From IMG/VR virus record IMGVR_UViG_3300045454_000116, positions 1-54,413 of that record: DNA of 54,413 bases; one strand, given 5' to 3'. The notes under the pieces are model-generated. The model saw only the letters and a program-made list of their open reading frames with translations. It was not told where the DNA came from and did not search any database. Position numbers and translations under genes: made by a program. The first letter of the stretch is position 1, and the number at the start of each line of letters is the position of its first letter. The stretch comes from a virus. Shown piece by piece: positions 49,601 through 54,413 of the stretch.

Positions 49601-49824
49601 CGCTCGACCGGATTGGCGGCGGCGCGCCGTCGTCCGCGGCGGGGCCAACAGTGATCAACATCACCGTGCCCGGCGCGAAGGAGTTCTTTGAGAAGGAAAC
49701 GGTCCGCGTGGTGGTCGAGAATCCGCGAGCGGTGCAATCAGCTGCAATGACCGCGACCAAGGCTAGCGCTGGCCGCCGCGAGATGACCGGGCTGCAACTG
49801 AGTCCTGGGTTGATCCTGTCATGA
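46621..49824 (+). CDS. Tape measure protein
   Basis: 1067 residues, setting a tail length of very roughly 150 nm at about 1.5 angstrom per residue. A helical N-terminus (MADNRLELVVEVDTNRANAS; SIKSVNASLSSMEASAVKTA) leads to hydrophobic segments near residue 300 (ALWVSGILAAYALVDKIMAL; NPYALLAVGVVAAGFAIYSQ), long coiled coils (about 415-700) and a Gly-rich C-terminal third with more hydrophobic stretches. This profile is typical of lambda-type tape measures, which also help DNA cross the membrane. It starts within the long chaperone frame and ends overlapping the muramidase-like gene. Confidence 0.93.
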   Translation: MADNRLELVVEVDTNRANASIKSVNASLSSMEASAVKTARGAAQGIDGMTASMVKGATAGNLLADAIKSALTWAKEFTVGSVMMAAENAKAEASLKALANAHGVGAAAAARQVAAIEEIGFEYTEAAHAVQRLIVADLELSKAQGLAKLAKDAAAVQNIAAGEALESIVMAIESGASRGLRTLGLFVDFQKEAQIAQLQLGRTLTETEEKQLRYNAVIREGAKIQGAHAAASQTVEGQLGALRREFNNLREDIGSQFQDDFKALIGNLRGLVGWLRENTEMLQKFGEVALWVSGILAAYALVDKIMALAKSIAALQLASINPYALLAVGVVAAGFAIYSQWKDTQDRLQARFDEMQRKALREDLFSGRTSVDALRKQGMTDEKIRELISGRRWLPGEQPFEYEGPKLTIKTSPEPDLEALKRAAEIRKRQLEVERESARALEESRRRSLTGFARDVAEVQEQIRKWTTFVDERGNEQRIALTRAAWENVIGELRERLANWQKEVQETNRKNLNEYLAAEEEAARRRLEIESHLFSQRLTYNEEIAKRNLDHLEQILGIDETQAGIAREAQLRALDATNAQTLEQKVAVEQRKAAIEVEYLTRVHEIRMRLFDLETSRMAIEEEAQLKRLGYRADEIQARIAELTAQRDEIRRFQQEATDAAIQGARETAAIRQTQLVRDHNQRIFDSFKRQAEGVFDALLTKSQSIWSAIGNSLKTALLTAIKDVVSSRVAAMLMQLFTGTRVSLTGGGSSGSGALGRLGGLLGIGAAPVFGQGGGGPIPGGAAGGWGTPPFIPSNSGGLSGLLGGWKDFLGFGGGVQYAPGKAVTWEAATMGQKLSALGRSNAALLGGATLALMGLQRGGVSGLAMTTAGGAMIGFKYGGHLGAAIGAGIGSVAGLVRLFVKGAQEKAREKIKATYGVDIRDNSVLKQIVDIAKQGFGGNLEAAIRSQQIRDLVELYALSTGQSTSGLPATVRPVSLLQQGGGLFQTNSGGLSLDRIGGGAPSSAAGPTVINITVPGAKEFFEKETVRVVVENPRAVQSAAMTATKASAGRREMTGLQLSPGLILS

Positions 49825-50267
49825 CGCGAGCAGAACTCATCGAAAAGATCGCGAGGGCCATCGCAGAGATGGAGGGCTTCTACGTCACTTCCGCGAAGCC
49901 AACGCTTGCCCAGAGGAACGCGAACCCCGGCAACATCCGTCAGTGGCGCGACGCACGCGGCCGACCGTATCCCACCCATCGCGGTTACGTGGACTTCGTC
50001 GCGTGGGCGTCTGAGCGCTTCCCGGGACTCTCGCGGGAAGAAATGAGCCGCCGTGCCCTTGAGGAGGGCTGGCGCATCCTGCGCGTGCTGGTCGGGCAGT
50101 ACCTCGATGGGAAGTACACGCAGGGCAAGCCGCCGACCGCGGAGGAGATGTTCCGGGTGTACGCGCCCTCGGCGGATGGCAACGACCCGGCGGGTTACGC
50201 GCGCTTTGTGGCCGGCAGGCTCGGCGCGCGGCCTGACCAGAGACTGATCGACCTGGTGACCGCCTGA
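49821..50267 (+). CDS. Muramidase-like tail-associated protein
   Basis: 148 residues. IARAIAEMEGFYVTSAKPTL, AQRNANPGNIRQWRD and YPTHRGYVDFVAWASER carry the E-(x)n-QRNxNPGNIR pattern of phage lysozyme-like or virion muramidase domains. It probably cuts peptidoglycan, either locally during infection (tail-associated) or at lysis. Its place between tape measure and tail-tip genes favours the former. No separate endolysin is obvious in the window. Confidence 0.7.
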   Translation: MTRAELIEKIARAIAEMEGFYVTSAKPTLAQRNANPGNIRQWRDARGRPYPTHRGYVDFVAWASERFPGLSREEMSRRALEEGWRILRVLVGQYLDGKYTQGKPPTAEEMFRVYAPSADGNDPAGYARFVAGRLGARPDQRLIDLVTA

Positions 50268-50668
50268 TGCCAGGCTCGGTTCAGAACGCCGCGCCCCTCA
50301 CCGTGCTGCCGGCGAGCCTCTCGCGCGCCTTCGTCCATGAGCGTGAGTACCCGGCTCTGGACAACGAGTACCGCAACGGCGAATCACAGCGGTCCGTCCA
50401 GGCGACGAATAGCCGGAAGCGCTGGCGGCTCGCCAAGCGGCTGACTCCGGCGCAGCTTGTCGCACTGCGCAGCTTCTATGACGCCCGCAAGGGCCCCACC
50501 GAGCCCTTCTACTTCTACGACCCCTATGAAACCAGCCCGAAGTTCTCGGACGACCCGACCGGCCAAGCTGTCGCAGGCCGGTACATCGTGCGCTTCTCCG
50601 GTCCGTGGGAACAGATCACTTCGCTCGCGCGCGCTGATCTGACGCTGGAGCTGATCGAACTTGCCTGA
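50267..50668 (+). CDS. Minor tail protein (gpM-like module)
   Basis: 133 residues: REYPALDNEYRNGESQRSVQ, RWRLAKRLTPAQLVALRSFY and GPTEPFYFYDPYETS. The same pattern (a basic arm, LxALRxFY/FW, then a Phe/Tyr-rich strand) recurs at the N-terminus of the next gene, so the two may be related tail-tip modules of the gpM/phage_min_tail kind. It starts on the last base of the previous gene and overlaps the next by 8 bases. Confidence 0.65.
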   Translation: MPGSVQNAAPLTVLPASLSRAFVHEREYPALDNEYRNGESQRSVQATNSRKRWRLAKRLTPAQLVALRSFYDARKGPTEPFYFYDPYETSPKFSDDPTGQAVAGRYIVRFSGPWEQITSLARADLTLELIELA

Positions 50669-53600
50669 CTACATCGGCAACATCGCCGTCCCGGAGATCA
50701 CGCCGTCAGGCGTGTTTCCGCTCGTGCCGGACTGGCCGCTCGAGGTGCGCCGTGACCATGAAGTCGTGGTGCACCAGTTCGGCGGCGGCAATGCAAAGGT
50801 GGAGCAGCGCTTCCTCCTCGGCACCGGCGCACGGCACTTCACCATCCGCAAGCATTGGCTGCGCGACGCAGATCGCATCGCCCTGCGCAATTTCTGGGAG
50901 TCGAAGTACGGGCCGTACGGTGCTTTCACTTACAACGCACCCAACGAAAACGGGATCGGGACCACGCCCGTCATCTGCCGCTTCGCTAATGAGCCGCTCT
51001 CCTGGGAGATGGTCGCCGACTGGGCGTGCTCGCTGGGCGTCACGCTCATCGAGATCCCCCAGACCAGCCCGTCGTATCCGCTGAACCAGATAGTCAACCG
51101 CTTCCCGCCCGCCGCGCTCCAGACCGCGCTGCTTTCGCAGGTCCAGGAGATCATCCCGCTCGTTCGCATCCAGCCTCTCCAACCCGGCTACCCGGCGATT
51201 CATATCTCTGACCAACGCTGCACGATCGGCGGCCAACTCTACCAGGCACGCCTGGTCGAGTTCGATGGCATCTCGCAATCGATCGGCAACGAGTCCGACG
51301 AGGCCCAGTTCACCTTCGGCAACGCAGATCGTGTGATGCGCGATCTCGCCAACGACGTCGATCTCTTCCGCGCCGAGATCGCCTTCAGCCTGTTCCACGT
51401 TGGCGCAGGCATCAAGCTCGACCTCTGGAAGGGCAACATCGTCAACTGGACCTGCGACTCGGGCCCCGAGTTCCGCGTCACCGCCGCCGACGGCCTCTAC
51501 GAGCTCAACCTGCCCTACCCGACGCGCAAAATCTCCCGCACCTGCTGGAAGCCGTTCAACTCGACGGCGTGCCCCTTCGCCTCGCAAGGCGCGCTCGATC
51601 TGTTCAACTTTCCCGAGGCTGATCCCGCCCGCTGCGACAAAGGTTTCGACACGCCGAACGGCTGCCGCGCCCACGGCATGAATGACTACTACGGCGGCAT
51701 CATGGCCAAGCCGCAGGGCGTGCGCATCAAGGACAACTCGACCGGCGTCTGGGGCTTCGGCCGCTCGACCCTCACCTCCGTCTCGCTCGTCGCCGACTCG
51801 ATCTACGATCAGGTCCTGCCCGAGATCTACACCGATTCGCCAATCCCCGTGAATGCCAAGATCGCCTCGGGCCGCGACGAGAGCGACTTCTACGCCGCCG
51901 TGGGCATCGTCGGCGAAGGGCCACTGGGCGCCTACGGCACGGGCCACAAGCTCGACGGGCAGTATCATCACGGCTACCCTGGTTCGCTCGGACTGATGAC
52001 CAGCCTGGGGCCCGATCCCAATCCAACAACCTTCGGTATGGACACTGACGCTGGCCCAGAGCGCGCGGCCGGCACGGCGTTCCTCATGATCCGGCGCTCG
52101 GACGCAAAGGGATTGCAACTATCGCGCTTAAGTGAGCACGCTATGGAAGCCGTCGTCGCCCAAGGGCTGAGCGGCTGGGTGTGGACCTCGCCCGGCGTGC
52201 GCGTCTTCGGACCGCCGCTGACCAACCCAATCTGGATCGCGATCAACATGCTCCTGCGCTCCAGAGGTCTTCGCCTGGGCGCGGGCGCCGCCACCGAGCA
52301 ACTCGATCTCGCCGAGACTCTGTTCGATGTCGACGCGGCCATTGCGGCGGCGGCAATCTGCGACGAGCAAGTGTCGAAGCTGGTGGGCACAGGCACGGAG
52401 ATGCAGTTCAAGTTCCGCGGTGTGCTCCAGGAAGAGAAGCCGCTCCGCGACTGGCTCCAGGAAGTCCTCATCAATTGCCTGGGCTACTACACCTTCTCGA
52501 ACGGCAAGCTGAAACTCGGCGTCCGCGTGAATTCGTCAGCCGTCGAGGCCTTCACCGAGGGCAACATCCTGTTCCGCAGTCTGCAACTGGCTCCACTGAA
52601 GCCCTCGTTCAACCACCTGACGGCCAACTTTGCCGACGAGGACTTCGAGTTCGTCGCCAACTCAATCTCGCTCTATGACATCGACTACGCCACGCTCATC
52701 GGCGGCGGCGCGGGTCCGCTATTTCTGAAGTCGACGGTGAATCTCTCCGGCACGGCGTCGAAGTCCCAAGCCGCACGGATCATCACCGTCCGCCTGCGCG
52801 AGGAACTGGGCGGCATTACGCCGGAGGAGTGGAAGAAGGCGCGCCAGATCAGTTTCCGCACAACGGTCCTTGCACTCAACACCGAACCTGGCATGGTGTG
52901 CTCAATGACCCATCCGGACATGCCCGGCGGCACGGGCGAGTTCCGCGTCACCGGCTGGCGGTTGAACAGCGACTACTCGATCGGCATTCAAGGCCGCACG
53001 ACGACGGACTCGATGTACGACCTCGTTGCCGGTCCGAAGCCCGCCGATGTTGTGCCCGAGCCTCCCGCCGAGGAAGTGCTCATCGACACGGGCGTCCCCG
53101 GCGTGCTGAACGGCATTCCTCGCCTGGGTGACTACGGAACCTTCGCCATCGACGACATGACGGTAGAGCCGGACGCCTCCGGCAACGCCAATATCGTCGG
53201 CGCGCACGAGATCACCCTGGCGCTCTACTACGTGGACGAACTCGCCACCGATCTCTGGGCGTCCCTCGACACCGCCATTGATGCCACAACCGACCCAGTC
53301 ACGGTCGTCTGCACCGTCAATCCCGATACGCAACGGGTCTTCCGGGTTGGCGACTTCGTCGTGTTCAATGACGAGTCCGCCGACCCCGGCAATCCTGGCC
53401 GGCGGTCGTATGAGTGCGCCCAGATCATCGGTCCCGGGGCGGGCGGCGACGTTGTGCCAAGTGGTGAGTTCCACCTGCAACGGGCGTATGCAGGCGTGCC
53501 TGAGGGCCAAGCGACCTTCGGCACCCTGCGCTGCGCGCACCTCGCCGGCATCCGCTTCTACAAGCTCGACCAGAAGACGTTCACCTTCAGCGTCCGCAAG

Positions 53601-54413
53601 GGCTTCTTCCGCACGCCGGGCTTGCCTGCCAGAATCGAGGCGAAGCTGCCGAGCGCCTGCATCGTGGCGGCGCTGGCCGGCGTGGCGAATCACTTCGGCT
53701 ACGGGCCATTCACCGTCTTCCCACTCTCGCGGCACAACGAGCCCTACATGCCGGGCCTGCGCACCTGCAACGGCGGCTCCTACACCTTCCAAGTGCCGGG
53801 CCCGTTGACGGTGCAAGAAAACGTCGTCATCCCGATGAAGGTGCAGGATGCCGCCTCGATTCGCTGCGTCTACGCCTATCTGCAGCGCGGTACGACGGAC
53901 GGCCAATCGGCATTCCTGGTGAAGATCAGCCGGTATGGCGGCGCAACGTGGGAACCGCTCGAGTACATGGGCATCGCGCAGGCCCTGCCGGACGCTTACA
54001 AGACTACCTACGACTTCCTGGTGAACAACGAGGGCTACGGACTGCCCGCGACGCGCCGCCTGCCGTATGCCGACTACGGCCTCGTGCTGATCTCGGCAGT
54101 AACCGCCGCGCCCGATCCGCAGACCTTGCAGACGGGCTCCTACGGCGCGAACCGGCTGGGCCTTGTGACCGGCGGCTTCGTCTTCCTCGATCCCGGTGGC
54201 GCAAACGAGGAGTACGTCCGCATGATCAGCGTCGATCCCGAGAACCAGTCGTTCCAGGCGATCGTGACCAAGGATCACGCCGCGGGCGAGCGCATCCGGC
54301 CAACCATCTGGCCGGCACCGGTACTCAACGAGGGCGACGACCTGGCGTTTGATATCCTTGCAGTCGCCACGCCGGATCCGGGTTCGGATCTAACAGTGGT
54401 GATCCAGACGTGA
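50661..54413 (+). CDS. Tail-tip hub protein with gpM-like, gpL-like and hub domains
   Basis: 1250 residues from a TTG start overlapping the previous stop; the stop codon is the last three bases of the window, so it is complete. Residues about 1-130 form a gpM-like module (HFTIRKHWLRDADRIALRNF). Residues about 160-340 resemble gpL (VRIQPLQPGYPAIHISDQRC; ISQSIGNESDEAQFTFGNAD), with four Cys at 295, 304, 325 and 335, as in the iron-sulfur domain of lambda gpL. A central hub region follows (LQEVLINCLGYYTFSNGKLK; TEEWKKARQISFRTTVLAL-like), and the C-terminal 400 residues are beta-rich, probably receptor-facing. The fusion replaces several separate lambda genes (M, L and part of J). Confidence 0.82.
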   Translation: MPDYIGNIAVPEITPSGVFPLVPDWPLEVRRDHEVVVHQFGGGNAKVEQRFLLGTGARHFTIRKHWLRDADRIALRNFWESKYGPYGAFTYNAPNENGIGTTPVICRFANEPLSWEMVADWACSLGVTLIEIPQTSPSYPLNQIVNRFPPAALQTALLSQVQEIIPLVRIQPLQPGYPAIHISDQRCTIGGQLYQARLVEFDGISQSIGNESDEAQFTFGNADRVMRDLANDVDLFRAEIAFSLFHVGAGIKLDLWKGNIVNWTCDSGPEFRVTAADGLYELNLPYPTRKISRTCWKPFNSTACPFASQGALDLFNFPEADPARCDKGFDTPNGCRAHGMNDYYGGIMAKPQGVRIKDNSTGVWGFGRSTLTSVSLVADSIYDQVLPEIYTDSPIPVNAKIASGRDESDFYAAVGIVGEGPLGAYGTGHKLDGQYHHGYPGSLGLMTSLGPDPNPTTFGMDTDAGPERAAGTAFLMIRRSDAKGLQLSRLSEHAMEAVVAQGLSGWVWTSPGVRVFGPPLTNPIWIAINMLLRSRGLRLGAGAATEQLDLAETLFDVDAAIAAAAICDEQVSKLVGTGTEMQFKFRGVLQEEKPLRDWLQEVLINCLGYYTFSNGKLKLGVRVNSSAVEAFTEGNILFRSLQLAPLKPSFNHLTANFADEDFEFVANSISLYDIDYATLIGGGAGPLFLKSTVNLSGTASKSQAARIITVRLREELGGITPEEWKKARQISFRTTVLALNTEPGMVCSMTHPDMPGGTGEFRVTGWRLNSDYSIGIQGRTTTDSMYDLVAGPKPADVVPEPPAEEVLIDTGVPGVLNGIPRLGDYGTFAIDDMTVEPDASGNANIVGAHEITLALYYVDELATDLWASLDTAIDATTDPVTVVCTVNPDTQRVFRVGDFVVFNDESADPGNPGRRSYECAQIIGPGAGGDVVPSGEFHLQRAYAGVPEGQATFGTLRCAHLAGIRFYKLDQKTFTFSVRKGFFRTPGLPARIEAKLPSACIVAALAGVANHFGYGPFTVFPLSRHNEPYMPGLRTCNGGSYTFQVPGPLTVQENVVIPMKVQDAASIRCVYAYLQRGTTDGQSAFLVKISRYGGATWEPLEYMGIAQALPDAYKTTYDFLVNNEGYGLPATRRLPYADYGLVLISAVTAAPDPQTLQTGSYGANRLGLVTGGFVFLDPGGANEEYVRMISVDPENQSFQAIVTKDHAAGERIRPTIWPAPVLNEGDDLAFDILAVATPDPGSDLTVVIQT

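Overview
The window is high-GC bacterial DNA. Most of it (about 2.3 kb to the right edge) reads as one large integrated siphovirus-like prophage, or prophage-derived element, carrying a block of anti-phage genes. One ordinary chromosomal gene, a secreted M13 (neprilysin-type) metallopeptidase, sits at the left edge on the minus strand. The host looks like a high-GC Gram-negative. The M13 peptidase and the DUF2924/DUF3489/recombinase companions would suit an Acidobacteriota such as the Solibacter/Bryobacter group, but the sequence alone does not prove this.

Layout. (1) 2.36-4.94 kb: small ORF, DUF2924 protein, large serine recombinase and a small HTH-like protein. This is the likely integration module. 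(2) 4.92-12.6 kb: defence block. A leftward pair (membrane protein plus ThsB-like TIR protein) faces a rightward type I restriction-modification operon: HsdM with an N-terminal Xre domain, HsdS, HsdR, a small DUF45 metallopeptidase and a 44-residue basic protein. The two arms share one 43-bp region with overlapping, opposed promoters, and both mRNAs may be leaderless. (3) 12.7-14.76 kb: two overlapping genes of unknown function, the second with an Xre-like HTH at its C-terminus. (4) 14.87-27.26 kb: early phage operon with start/stop overlaps: excisionase-like HTH, sigma factor, ParB-like protein, Cas4/RecB-type nuclease, Sak4-like ATPase, DUF669 protein, ERCC4 nuclease, RecD2-type helicase, and primase fused to a VirE-type helicase. 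(5) 27.25-27.59 kb: 13 GGTCCA boxes in two oppositely oriented arms around an AT-richer core, a candidate replication origin. (6) 27.5-35.4 kb: small genes, two paralogous ParB-methyltransferase fusions, a tRNA with a CAU anticodon, possible holin-like proteins, a zinc-rich HNH-like protein and a leftward cluster with DUF3489. (7) 35.4-54.4 kb: late genes: terminase small and large subunits, gpW-like protein, portal, S49 protease with a nested scaffold start, decoration protein, capsid protein E, connector and tail genes, a tail chaperone with a -1 frameshift, tape measure, a muramidase-like protein and a 1250-residue tail hub with a four-Cys cluster.

Three features stand out. Three large inteins each interrupt an active-site motif of a phage enzyme: the nuclease EHK motif, the Sak4-like Walker A and the terminase Walker A. 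The terminase intein lacks a nucleophilic first residue and has the Trp-Cys-Thr signature of class 3 inteins. A CCCAAAC slippery heptamer directly before the tail-chaperone stop codon accounts for the 318-base stretch that otherwise has no gene. The element appears to carry two candidate defence systems back to back, plus an unrecognised two-gene module.
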